Assembly: GCA_963725275.1 (NCBI GenBank)
Contig: CAVRXS010000006.1
Location: 558,001-622,000, forward strand
Length of the DNA stretch: 64,000 nt
Origin: Bog-756 sp963725275
GTDB lineage: Bacteria > Actinomycetota > Acidimicrobiia > Acidimicrobiales > RAAP-2
Direction of reading: 5' to 3'
Position numbers and translations under genes: made by a program. This document shows positions 8,371 to 16,609 of this stretch, piece after piece. The notes under the pieces are model-generated. The model saw only the letters and a list, made by a program, of their open reading frames with translations, ran no database searches and was not told where the DNA came from. Position 1 is the first letter of the stretch, and the number at the start of each line of letters is the position of its first letter.

Positions 8371-10209
8371 GTGGGCGAGGACCAGCAGACCGACTCCGAT
8401 TTCGGAGTCGGTGAAGCGCAGACGGACGACCTCGACGCCATCGGGCTCGGCGCGTTGGGCCGTGGTGGCGTGGCCGCCATGGCCACCACTGACGTGGGCG
8501 CCCACCGTGACCGCGCCCGCAACACCCGCCTGCAGCGCGTCGCGCTCGTGCTCGCCGCGATCGCCATCCTCCTCATCCTCCGGGACCTGCTCGCGCCAGG
8601 ACTGGCACTGCCGATGCCGTCTCTGCCGTCCTCGATGACCCCGTACCTGCTGCCGATGGTGCTCATCGTGGTGCTGGTCCTTGTGATGGTCGTCCCGATG
8701 CTGGCCGCAGGTCGATCGCCCCATATCCTCTACCGCCCCGATCAGCTCACCATGACCTTCGACGACGTGCGGGGCTCGGCCGGATTGGTCGAGGAGGTCC
8801 AGAAGACCCTCAACCTGTTCCTCGCCCACCGGACCTTCGCCGAGCGGATGGGAGGGTCACCGCGCAAGGCGATCCTCTTCGAGGGGCCTCCGGGAACCGG
8901 GAAGACCTACATGGCCAAAGCCATGGCTTCGGAAGCCGGGGTCCCCTTCCTCTTCGTCTCGTCCTCAGCGTTCCAGTCGATGTTCTACGGGCAGACCAAC
9001 CGAAAGATCCGGGCCTACTTCAAGGAGCTCCGCAAGCACGCCCGGCGCGAAGGTGGCGCGATCGGCTTCATCGAGGAGCTCGATGCCATCGGGGCCAGGC
9101 GGGGAACGGGCTCCAGCCACGGCGAGGGCGTCCCCGGAGTGGTCAATGAGCTGTTGGTCCAGCTCCAGTCCTTCGAGCGGACCCCGCTGTCCCTGCGGTG
9201 GAAGAGCAGGGTGATCGACGCGGTCAACGCCTGGCTGCCCCCCGCCCGCAAGCTGGCCATGCCGGTCCACGCTCCGGCCAACATCCTGGTCATCGGCGCC
9301 ACCAACCGGGCGTCCGACCTCGACCCGGCCCTGGTGCGCCCGGGACGCTTCGACCGCAACATCTACTTCGGTCTGCCCGGCCGGACCGGACGCCGGGACA
9401 TCATCGACTACTACCTCGACCGGAAGGCACACGAGGCCGAGCTCGACGAACCGGAGCTCCGGGAGACCCTTGCCGCCATGTCCGCCGGGTACTCGCCGGT
9501 GATGATCGAGCACCTGCTCGACGAATCCCTGGTCTGGGCCCTCCGGCGCGGTGCCGCCCGCCTTTCGTGGGACGACGTGCAACAGGCCAAGATGACCGAG
9601 GAGATCGGCCTCGCCCAGCCGGTCGAGTACACAGAAGCCGAGCGGCGGACGATCGCCACCCATGAGGCCGGGCACGCCACCGTGGCCTGGTTGGTCGGCA
9701 AGGGACGCACGCTCGAGGTGCTGACCATCGTCAAGCGGAGAGACGCGCTCGGACTGCTCAGTCACTCCGAGACCGAGGAGCGCTTCACCAAGACCAAGTC
9801 CGAGGTGCGGGCGCTCATCGACATCGCCTTCGGCGGCATGGTGGCCGAAGAACTGTTCTTCGGCGAAGCCTCGACCGGGGTCGCCAGTGACCTCCAGGCA
9901 GCGACCCTCAACGCCTGCCAGATGATCGGCCTGCTCGGCATGGGCAGCTCGCTCATCTCGGCGGGAGCCCTCGAGTACCCCGCCGGCGGCACGGTGTCCA
10001 AGGTCCTGTCCAACGACGGCAACCGGGCCGAGGTCGAAGCCCTTCTCGCCGCGGCGAAGGCGTCGGTGACCCAGCTACTGGACGACCACCGCTCGGTGGT
10101 CGAGGCTCTCCGCGACGCGCTGCTCTCTCGCAACGAGCTCATCGGCGCGGAAATCCTCGACGTCATCCGCGACGCGCAAGCCGCCATTCTCTCCGTACCT
10201 CCCACCTGA
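8371..10209 (+). CDS. FtsH-like membrane AAA+ zinc protease, atypical
   Basis: 612 residues from a GTG with GGGAGGG upstream. TM1 is ~56-75 and TM2 ~92-111, separated by only ~16 residues, so the large external domain of FtsH is absent. The AAA+ module has GPPGTGKT (172-179), a pore loop with MFYG (204-207), Walker B GFIEELD (Glu where FtsH has Asp), and the second region of homology TNR...RPGRFDR (311-329). About 33 extra residues (~268-303) sit before that region. The M41 protease part has HEAGH (431-435) and the third zinc ligand Asp in SDLQ (~507). All catalytic residues are present, so it should be an active membrane protease. It is a divergent paralogue type and probably not the housekeeping FtsH. 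Confidence 0.85.
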   Translation: MGEDQQTDSDFGVGEAQTDDLDAIGLGALGRGGVAAMATTDVGAHRDRARNTRLQRVALVLAAIAILLILRDLLAPGLALPMPSLPSSMTPYLLPMVLIVVLVLVMVVPMLAAGRSPHILYRPDQLTMTFDDVRGSAGLVEEVQKTLNLFLAHRTFAERMGGSPRKAILFEGPPGTGKTYMAKAMASEAGVPFLFVSSSAFQSMFYGQTNRKIRAYFKELRKHARREGGAIGFIEELDAIGARRGTGSSHGEGVPGVVNELLVQLQSFERTPLSLRWKSRVIDAVNAWLPPARKLAMPVHAPANILVIGATNRASDLDPALVRPGRFDRNIYFGLPGRTGRRDIIDYYLDRKAHEAELDEPELRETLAAMSAGYSPVMIEHLLDESLVWALRRGAARLSWDDVQQAKMTEEIGLAQPVEYTEAERRTIATHEAGHATVAWLVGKGRTLEVLTIVKRRDALGLLSHSETEERFTKTKSEVRALIDIAFGGMVAEELFFGEASTGVASDLQAATLNACQMIGLLGMGSSLISAGALEYPAGGTVSKVLSNDGNRAEVEALLAAAKASVTQLLDDHRSVVEALRDALLSRNELIGAEILDVIRDAQAAILSVPPT

Positions 10210-10274
10210 ACGGGCGACGGCCGCCCGTCGGTCAGGCGAGGCGCCCGCCCGGGACGCGCGATGACGCGCCCGGG
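10210..10274. terminator. Two hairpins between convergent genes
   Basis: Between the FtsH-like stop and the end of the Ig-like gene lie ACGGGCG-(5)-CGCCCGT (10210-10228) and CCCGG...GCGCG-ATGA-CGCGC-CCGGG (10248-10274, small bulge). They can serve as terminators for both strands. No T-tract. Confidence 0.55.
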
Positions 10275-10283
10275 CCGGGTGTC

Positions 10284-12095
10284 TCAGGGCTGTGGCGGGG
10301 CGACCGTCTGTATGTAGGTCACCGTACTGGGCAGGTAGTTGGAGTCGCCCGAGTAGCTCACCGTGACCGTGTAGGGCGTACCAGGCGGGTTGTTCTCGTA
10401 GAACAGATTCTCCGGCGGGATGAAGCACGTGTAGGCACCCTGCACGTGCCTGGGGAGGATGACGAACGTGTTGCCGCCCTGGCAGTCGTAGCTCCGGTTG
10501 TTCGGATCGGTGATGGTCCAGGTGATGGTGCCCGATGGCGGACCGACCAGGGTCGACGACGCCGCGTTGTTGGTCGCGGTGAGCGTCGCGGTGAGGTTGA
10601 CCGCTTCCCCGGGGAGCGACGCGTTGTTGTCCGACGTGACCGCGACCGCAGTCGGTGTCTGGGTCACGTTGAACACGTCGGCCGAGATGTTCGGCGCGGT
10701 GCTTGCCCAGTAGTTCTCGTCACCGAGGTACCGGGCATAGGCCTGGTACTGCCCGGGGAACTCCCCTCCGCGGATGGCCAGGATGGCATACCCGTCCGAG
10801 TGCAGGGGGACGTCGGTTCCCGTGCAGTTCCCCGGCCCGCCGGCGATGCAGACGCTGATCGACACCAATCCGCTCGGTGGAGTGGGGCTCGCGGAGCCCA
10901 CCTCAGTGACGTGTGCATACACGAAGACGGTCTCCCCTGCGGTCGCAGCGGTGGGCACGCTCAGCGTGGTGTTCGTCGAGACCAAGCTCGCGCTCAGGTA
11001 GAGCGTCGACGCCACCCGGACGAAGTTGGGGTCCTCGAGGGTGGCCGTGACCGTGTAGTAGACGTCGGCGGGCACTCCAGCGGGCAGCTGGCAGGTCGCC
11101 ACACCGGCGGTCGGCGTGACCGAGTTGCCGCTCTGGCAGGTGAGCGAAGTTGCCGATCCGGCCGGGAGGATCGAGAAGACGACCGGTCCCGCGGGATAGC
11201 CGGGGGTCGGAGGGAGCGCGGCGGTCGTCGCGGTCAGGGTCAGGGGAGACCCGGGGACCTCCTGGCAGGACATTCCGCCATTGCACGTGTTCGGTGACAC
11301 GGCGAGGGAGATCGTGGCATGTGCCTGGGTCACCTTCTGGGTGTACGTGGCGAAGCTCGACGAGAAGTTACCGTCCCCTTCGTAGGTCGCCCTCACATGG
11401 TAGGGCTGTCCGACGAATGTGAGCCCGTTCGGGATGTGACAGGTGGCCACGCCCGAGATGACCGGTACACCGGCGGTGCACTTGCCGTCCCCGGTGAACT
11501 TGACTGTTCCGGTCGGCGTACCGACGCTCGACCCGGTGGCCACGACATACGCCGTGATGGTCAGCGTCTGCCCGCTCACCGAGGGGTCGACCGAGGGGTG
11601 GACAGTGGTCATGGTCGTGCCTTGGGTCACGGGGACCATCACGGTCTGCCCGCTCGACTCGTAGATCGACCCGGCGGATGGGGTGTAGGCGGCCTCGACC
11701 GAATAGGGCGAGTTGGCGGCCATCAGTCCGCCGCTCACGGTGCACGTCCCGGTGCCGTTGGTCACGGTGACCGTGTCGCCACCGTTGCAGTTGACCCCTG
11801 ACGAGATCGTGAAGAGCGCTGTTCCGTGTGGCTTGGCCGCGTGGACAGGAGCCGTCGGCGACGTGACCGTCACGGTGAAGGTCACCGGCTGACCGGTCAC
11901 CGGGGCCGCCGGAGCTGTGGTGATGGTGGTCTTGGTGGCATACGGACCGGCCGCCCCCGCCGGCGAGACGAGGACGCCGGTCAGGACGCCGGTCAGGAGC
12001 AGGGTCGCAATCGAAGCACCCAGGGCGACTCGGCCGATGCCGCGTGTGGCGGACCGGTTGCTTCCGGAATTCGAGATCACAGTCTTCATTGTCAT
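10284..12095 (-). CDS. Secreted Ig-like-repeat protein
   Basis: 603 residues. A Sec signal peptide (~1-48, hydrophobic core GRVALGASIATLLLTGVLTG, ending SPAGA-AG) is followed by about five beta-rich repeats of ~100 residues. Each repeat has the bacterial Ig-like (Big_3_5-type) endings such as ATYEGDGNF, ARYLGDENY and VSYSGDSNY, and TGTVKFTGDGKC-like openings. Paired Cys occur in several repeats, consistent with extracellular disulfides. There is no LPXTG or C-terminal membrane anchor. Its ATG overlaps the stop of the upstream secreted gene by 4 bp, so the two are translationally coupled. The likely role is a cell-surface or secreted structural or adhesive protein; the ligand is unknown. Confidence 0.85.
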   Translation of the reverse strand: MTMKTVISNSGSNRSATRGIGRVALGASIATLLLTGVLTGVLVSPAGAAGPYATKTTITTAPAAPVTGQPVTFTVTVTSPTAPVHAAKPHGTALFTISSGVNCNGGDTVTVTNGTGTCTVSGGLMAANSPYSVEAAYTPSAGSIYESSGQTVMVPVTQGTTMTTVHPSVDPSVSGQTLTITAYVVATGSSVGTPTGTVKFTGDGKCTAGVPVISGVATCHIPNGLTFVGQPYHVRATYEGDGNFSSSFATYTQKVTQAHATISLAVSPNTCNGGMSCQEVPGSPLTLTATTAALPPTPGYPAGPVVFSILPAGSATSLTCQSGNSVTPTAGVATCQLPAGVPADVYYTVTATLEDPNFVRVASTLYLSASLVSTNTTLSVPTAATAGETVFVYAHVTEVGSASPTPPSGLVSISVCIAGGPGNCTGTDVPLHSDGYAILAIRGGEFPGQYQAYARYLGDENYWASTAPNISADVFNVTQTPTAVAVTSDNNASLPGEAVNLTATLTATNNAASSTLVGPPSGTITWTITDPNNRSYDCQGGNTFVILPRHVQGAYTCFIPPENLFYENNPPGTPYTVTVSYSGDSNYLPSTVTYIQTVAPPQP

Positions 12096-12730
12096 ACCCC
12101 CGCCTCAATCGTCACGCTGCCGAATGGAGCTCCAGCAGGCTCTCCGAAGAAAATGGTCTGGAGCCCGGCCTGCCCTGCTCCGCACTGCCCGGTGTACTGA
12201 CCGCCCGAGGCGTTCGAGTAGAGCGTGTTGAACTTCGTCTTCTGCCTCGCATACGACCCGTGGGTGAGACTGGTCGGAAACCCGAGGGTGAGCAGGTTGT
12301 AGTCGTAGTCGTAGTAGATCCATGGTTTGGCGATCGCGATGTTGGTACCGGTCGCGGTCCCGCCCGTGGTCTTCCAGGCGATCGTCCCGAGCATCGTGCT
12401 CATCGGCACGCCGGAGGTCAGCGGCGTGCAGTCGTTCTCGACAGTGGCCGTCGAGTGTGCCTGGAGCGTTCCCCCGGTCACCTTGACCGTCCCCTTCCTG
12501 GTCCCTGCACCAGTGCAGTTGGTCAACGCGACGAAGATCCGGAAGTTTGTCGGCGTGGTCCCGCCGTCGCGCAACGGGGTGGTGAAGATGAAGTTTCCGT
12601 GCACCGTGCAGGTGATGGTCCCGGACATGGTGACCGGCGGCCCGGCGGACGCGGTGCCCGCGCCAACCCCGACACAGAGCCCCGCCAGCAAGGAGCATGC
12701 TCCCACTCCGAGCAAGAGTTTGCGGATCAT
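12092..12730 (-). CDS. Secreted beta-sandwich protein, unknown family
   Basis: 212 residues from the ATG at 12730, where a clean signal peptide begins (MIRKLLLGVGACSLLAGLC, cleavage near GTASA-GP). An AAAGGCGG is upstream; the frame stays open further up but without signal features. The mature part has the pattern ITCTVHG...LTNCTG...GGT...ENDC...WKTTGGTATG, with four or more Cys. The same layout is recognisable in the C-terminal ~110 residues of the 32520-34433 protein and, more weakly, in the 60928-61401 protein. It is first gene of a coupled pair with the Ig-like protein. Function unknown; probably surface-exposed. Confidence 0.75.
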   Translation of the reverse strand: MIRKLLLGVGACSLLAGLCVGVGAGTASAGPPVTMSGTITCTVHGNFIFTTPLRDGGTTPTNFRIFVALTNCTGAGTRKGTVKVTGGTLQAHSTATVENDCTPLTSGVPMSTMLGTIAWKTTGGTATGTNIAIAKPWIYYDYDYNLLTLGFPTSLTHGSYARQKTKFNTLYSNASGGQYTGQCGAGQAGLQTIFFGEPAGAPFGSVTIEAGV

Positions 12731-12937
12731 GGCAGCCGCCTTTCTCCGGCAAGGATGTGCCGGACCTTCGATACTCTCCGCGGGAGCACCGGTCCGCCTG
12801 CCCGCCGGGATGCTCCAGAGGTTCATGGCCCCTGCCGGAGGCAAGAGTAACCGACTCTGCCCGCCCGTGCTTGTCGTCCGCCGCCCGACCAAGAGTTCAC
12901 CCCGATGTCACACGGCGTCCGTCCAGGTCGACCGTGG

Positions 12938-14074
12938 TCACCAGAGCGCGTTCCAATCCTCGGTTGCGAGCCACCCGAGCGGACCGGCCTCGGGTCGCTC
13001 GACCCGCACCGTCTGGACATCGATCCAGGTGGGCTGCCCGAAACCCGCGTGCCGCCAGTGACCCACCGGGACGGATTTCCAGTCGCGGCTCTTCACGCCG
13101 CTCTCGGAATACCCGGCGCGCACCAGCAGATGGGTCGCCGAACCGGCGACCACCACGCACGGGCGCTCCTTGCCGTCGACATCCGGATTCCCGGGATCGA
13201 CCGAGTCGAAGGGCACCCATGCGTACACGACGCCGGCGACCCACGGGTCGCCCGGGTCGAATTCGCGCTCCTCGGCCGGGGTCAAGGTCGGCCGTCGGGT
13301 ATGGGACGCCACCACATGGGGCGTCCGGTGCTCGGTGGCCGACCCGGATCTGACTGCGGACGGCGGACCGGCAGCGGCGATCCGCGTCTCCCTTCGGGCC
13401 TGGCGACGCCTCGCCCCAACCGTTCGGGCCGCATCCGCCGTCCGGCGCCGCTGCTCGGCGTCACGCTCCTTCTTGCGCCGACGCGCGTCGCGCCGATCGG
13501 CGTTCTCCTCCTGCGCGTCGGGTCGATCGGGGTTCTCGGTCGACGCGTCGGGTCGATGGGCGTTTTCGGTCGGCGGCTGATCGGGGACAGTCGGGACTGC
13601 GGGCGTGGTGGGTTCCCGTTCGGCCCGGTCGGTCATCCCGTAGCGGGGATCGGTGGCGAGGATGTCGAAGCACAAGTCGGAGGCGGGCATGTCCGCGTCG
13701 GCCACCGAGGCCAGCATGACCGCGATGGTCACGTCGTCGTGGTCGGACCGGACCGACTCGAGGGCCTCGAGCAGCTGCTCGCGCGTCGGATCGTCGGCGT
13801 GGTCGCCCAGCGACTCGATCGTGGCGGCCAGGCAGGCGTCAGAGCACGCAGCGGCGGCGTAGGGCAGCACCACCCGATACTGGACCTTGTCCAGCGCGGC
13901 AACCGGGTCGGCATGACGTCGGAGCACGTTGACCGCGTTGCGGACGGCGGGGGAGGTCGGGACGCGCGGATCGACGGCCCGCGCCAAGGCGGTCTTGAGC
14001 TCCACGCGCGCGACCCGCGACAGCGTGCTCCGCAGCATCGCCTCGCGTGCACCGTCGGTGATGGCGCCTTCCAT
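12938..14074 (-). CDS. Protein with N-terminal helical domain, charged repeats and PemK/MazF-like C-terminus
   Basis: 378 residues with AGGAAGGA upstream of the ATG. Residues ~1-150 are a helical domain with no recognised family. Residues ~170-250 are low-complexity Arg/Asp/Glu, including three 10-residue repeats. The last ~110 residues have 'VYAWVPFDSVDPGNP', KERPCVVVAG, LLVRAGYSESGV and WIDVQTVRVER, which resembles the beta-barrel of PemK/MazF-like proteins where K-x-RP-x-VVV opens the fold. No antitoxin gene is adjacent, and key ribonuclease residues cannot be confirmed by eye. It could be a non-toxic barrel domain instead. Function uncertain. Confidence 0.7.
   Translation of the reverse strand: MEGAITDGAREAMLRSTLSRVARVELKTALARAVDPRVPTSPAVRNAVNVLRRHADPVAALDKVQYRVVLPYAAAACSDACLAATIESLGDHADDPTREQLLEALESVRSDHDDVTIAVMLASVADADMPASDLCFDILATDPRYGMTDRAEREPTTPAVPTVPDQPPTENAHRPDASTENPDRPDAQEENADRRDARRRKKERDAEQRRRTADAARTVGARRRQARRETRIAAAGPPSAVRSGSATEHRTPHVVASHTRRPTLTPAEEREFDPGDPWVAGVVYAWVPFDSVDPGNPDVDGKERPCVVVAGSATHLLVRAGYSESGVKSRDWKSVPVGHWRHAGFGQPTWIDVQTVRVERPEAGPLGWLATEDWNALW
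13484..13573 (-). repeat. Three tandem 30-bp units inside the PemK-like gene
   Basis: Units at 13484-13513, 13514-13543 and 13544-13573 each begin CGCGTCG and differ at a few positions. They encode 10-residue units ending RPDA or RRDA (STENPDRPDA and variants). The in-frame 30-bp period means copy number can change without breaking the gene. Confidence 0.85.
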
Positions 14075-14230
14075 GGTTCGCTGTCCTTCCTGATCGGTCG
14101 CGTCGGTCCTCGCTGGTCGGGGCGTGACCGTGCAGGGTCATCTTCCCAGAGGTTCCGGCCGGTCCGGTCCGCGCGGGAACCTCGGGAGGCGTCCGCCGAC
14201 CGCCCCCAGCGCAGCGGCGATACTGGGGCC

Positions 14231-15064
14231 ATGAGCACCGGCGCGGAGACCGGTGAACCCGGTCCGGCGACCACGATCCGGTGTGGTCTCGGGCCGTTCG
14301 TCACGCTGATCGAGACACACCGGCCCGACGGACTGGTGGCCCGGTGGGACTCGAGACGACGACGCAAGCACTGGGACGGTCGGGCGGCGACCGCGGCGAC
14401 CTGGTGGGCGCCACGTGCGCGTGGGTGGTGGATCGCTGTCCTCTTCGCGGTGGGCTCGGCCCTCTTCGCCCTTGGCGCGGTACCCGCCCTGGCCGCTGCG
14501 ATCGGGACGCGTGCCGACGCGCTGACCTTCTTCGCCGGGTCACTGTTCTTCACGTCGGCCGGGTTCCTCCAGTACCGGGAGTCGGTGGACACCGGATCGA
14601 CCGGCGGCGACCGCCGCCGGGTCCTGGTCTTCCGGCCCCGACAGGTCGACTGGCTGGCCTCGGCGGTCCAGCTGGCCGGTACCGTCTACTTCAACGTGAG
14701 CACGGCGAACGCCGTGCGGATCGACCTCACGGTCGCACAGGCCCAACAGCATGTCTGGCGCCCGGACGCGATCGGATCGGTCTGCTTCCTCGTCGCCAGC
14801 GGACTGGCCTGGTGCGAGGTCTGCCACGGCTGGCTGGCCTGGTCCCCCGGTCGCCTGGCCTGGTGGATCACCCTGCTCAACCTCGTGGGATCGGTTGCCT
14901 TCGGGATCTCGGCCGTGGCTGCCGCGATCGTGCCGGCTACCGGCGAGCTGCGCAACGCCCGGCTCTCCAACCTCGGGACGTTCGTGGGCGCAGTGTGCTT
15001 CCTGGCCGGTGCGGTGCTCCTCCTGCCCGAGCGGACCGAGGGCGGTGACGCGTCCGATCCGTGA
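14231..15064 (+). CDS. Multi-pass membrane protein, YrhK-like
   Basis: 277 residues. After ~65 cytoplasmic residues there are about six membrane segments, including 'WWIAVLFAVGSALFALGAV', 'FFAGSLFFTSAGFLQY' and 'WWITLLNLVGSVAFGISAV'. The short repeated motif around GSLFFTSAGFLQYRES resembles the YrhK-like domain of unknown function. The start was set at the first ATG, at which the coding character begins; the Shine-Dalgarno is weak and lies in a small CCCCAG/CTGGGG hairpin (14204-14228). It is divergent from the PemK-like gene. Function unknown. Confidence 0.7.
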   Translation: MSTGAETGEPGPATTIRCGLGPFVTLIETHRPDGLVARWDSRRRRKHWDGRAATAATWWAPRARGWWIAVLFAVGSALFALGAVPALAAAIGTRADALTFFAGSLFFTSAGFLQYRESVDTGSTGGDRRRVLVFRPRQVDWLASAVQLAGTVYFNVSTANAVRIDLTVAQAQQHVWRPDAIGSVCFLVASGLAWCEVCHGWLAWSPGRLAWWITLLNLVGSVAFGISAVAAAIVPATGELRNARLSNLGTFVGAVCFLAGAVLLLPERTEGGDASDP

Positions 15065-15175
15065 CACCACCGTCCGTGACGACCGCTGCCCAATGCGGAT
15101 GAATCGGCGCCTGGCTGGTGTTGAATGGGTATGAGGTGCTGAGGGGGTCAGCGGACCGGAAAGGGGCAGAAGATC

Positions 15176-15541
15176 ATGGACACAGAAGAGATCACGGACA
15201 CCGAACAGGCAGAGAGCGAGCCGACAGGGGGGTCTGCCCCTGGGACGGAAGAGGCGCAGCTCACCCCGGGGGACGCCTTGCGTGCCCTCCCGATCGAGGC
15301 AGGGCAACGGGGCACCCGGTTCGTGTCCGCCCAGGCCATGCAGGCGCGCCTCTTCTCGGTCTACGACGCCGCGGCTGCCGCAGAGGGCGCGCTCGCGCTC
15401 GTGCAGAGCCAACTCACCCTGACCCTCGATCGGATCTACTACGAGGCGGAGGAGATCGAGTCGATGGCCCGCCAGCTCGACTCGCTGCTCGCGCTCGAGT
15501 CGCTCGATCTGCAGGAAGAGGAGCTCGTCTCCGAGGAGTAG
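15176..15541 (+). CDS. Small acidic protein, unknown
   Basis: 121 residues, strongly acidic at both ends (MDTEEITDTEQAESE and LDLQEEELVSEE). The middle is predicted helical ('ALALVQSQLTLTLDRIYYEA', EEIESMARQLDSLLALE). AAAGGGGCAG precedes the ATG with good spacing. No membrane segment, Cys or recognised domain. Separate from its neighbours by direction (convergent with the LLM operon) and by a 111-bp gap from the membrane protein. Family not recognised. Confidence 0.65.
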   Translation: MDTEEITDTEQAESEPTGGSAPGTEEAQLTPGDALRALPIEAGQRGTRFVSAQAMQARLFSVYDAAAAAEGALALVQSQLTLTLDRIYYEAEEIESMARQLDSLLALESLDLQEEELVSEE

Positions 15542-15559
15542 GTCGCCGGCGCAGGCGCT

Positions 15560-16609
15560 TCAGCCGATCATCTCCTTGACCATGGACACGACGTCGACCG
15601 GACGCTGATCACCTGTCGGGACGGGCGTGACCTGGAGGTGGCTCACCCCCGCTTCTTCGAATGCGGCGATCCGCTCGGCGACGTAGCCCTTCGGGCCGCA
15701 GAGGGCCATCGAATCGAGCATCTCGTCCGGTACGAGAGCCTCGGCTTCGCGCTTCTTGCCGCTCAGGTAGAGGTCCTGGATGCGGGCGGCCTCGTCCTCG
15801 TAGCCGTACCGTCGGACCACGTCGTTGTAGAAGTTCCGCCCCTTGGCTCCCATCCCGCCCACATAGAGGGCGATCATCGGCCGGACCTGGTCGCGGAGGG
15901 CCCGGACAGGCTCCCCCTCTCCGATCGCAACCATGCCGCCAGCGGTGATCTGGAGTGCCCCGAGGGAGGGGTCTCGCCGGGCGGCCCCTGCATCGAGGGA
16001 GGCCCCCCACACGTCCCGCGCCTTCTCCGGGACGAAGAGCATCGGAATCCACCCGTCGGCGATCTCCGCAGTGAGGGCGACGTTCCGCTCGCCCAGCGAG
16101 GCGATCCAGACCGGGATCCGTGGCCGGACCGGATGGGCGATGATCTTGAGTGCCTTTCCCAGGCCGGTCCCCTGCCCGGCGGGCAGGGGGATGTCGTAGG
16201 ACGTGCCATGGTGCTCGAGCGGCCCCTCCCGGGCCCACACCTTGCGGCAGACCTCGACGATCTCACGGGTACGCCCGAGCGGCGCGGTGTAGGGCACGCC
16301 GTGCCAACCCTCGATGACCTGCGGACCCGATGACCCGAGTCCGAGGTGGAAGCGGCCGTCGGAGAGCGTGTCGATCCCCGCGGCGGTCATTGCGATGAGG
16401 GTCGGCGTGCGGGTGAAGATGGGAAGGATGGCGGAGCCGATCTCGACCCGATCGGTCAGGGCGGCGAGGTACCCCATGAGGCTCGGACTGTCGAGTCCGT
16501 AGGCCTCGGCCACCCACACCAGGTCGAGCCCTGCCCGCTCCCATTCGGCCACCTCGCCGGCCGCTCCGCGGAAGCCGCCGGCATAGCTGAGCACGGTGCT
16601 GATCTTCAT
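15560..16609 (-). CDS. LLM-class (F420-dependent type) oxidoreductase
   Basis: 349 residues, a luciferase-like TIM barrel. Typical features are the N-terminal strand MKISTVLSYAGGF, EWERAGLDLVWVAEAYGLDS, ALTDRVEIGSAILPIFTRTP and the GRFHLGLGSSGPQVIEGWHG cofactor-binding region. In actinobacteria such proteins usually use coenzyme F420; FMN cannot be excluded. The ATG at 16609 overlaps the thioesterase stop by 4 bp, so it is coupled at the end of an acyl-CoA dehydrogenase operon. That suggests a step in lipid or aromatic acyl-CoA metabolism. Substrate unknown. Confidence 0.88.
   Translation of the reverse strand: MKISTVLSYAGGFRGAAGEVAEWERAGLDLVWVAEAYGLDSPSLMGYLAALTDRVEIGSAILPIFTRTPTLIAMTAAGIDTLSDGRFHLGLGSSGPQVIEGWHGVPYTAPLGRTREIVEVCRKVWAREGPLEHHGTSYDIPLPAGQGTGLGKALKIIAHPVRPRIPVWIASLGERNVALTAEIADGWIPMLFVPEKARDVWGASLDAGAARRDPSLGALQITAGGMVAIGEGEPVRALRDQVRPMIALYVGGMGAKGRNFYNDVVRRYGYEDEAARIQDLYLSGKKREAEALVPDEMLDSMALCGPKGYVAERIAAFEEAGVSHLQVTPVPTGDQRPVDVVSMVKEMIG

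Noticed and set aside
13484..13573. CRISPR-like short repeats
   Set aside because: Three adjacent 30-bp units without spacers; in-frame coding repeat.
12905..14230. Upstream extension of the membrane-protein frame at 14231
   Set aside because: It is antisense to the PemK-like gene; membrane-protein character begins at 14231.
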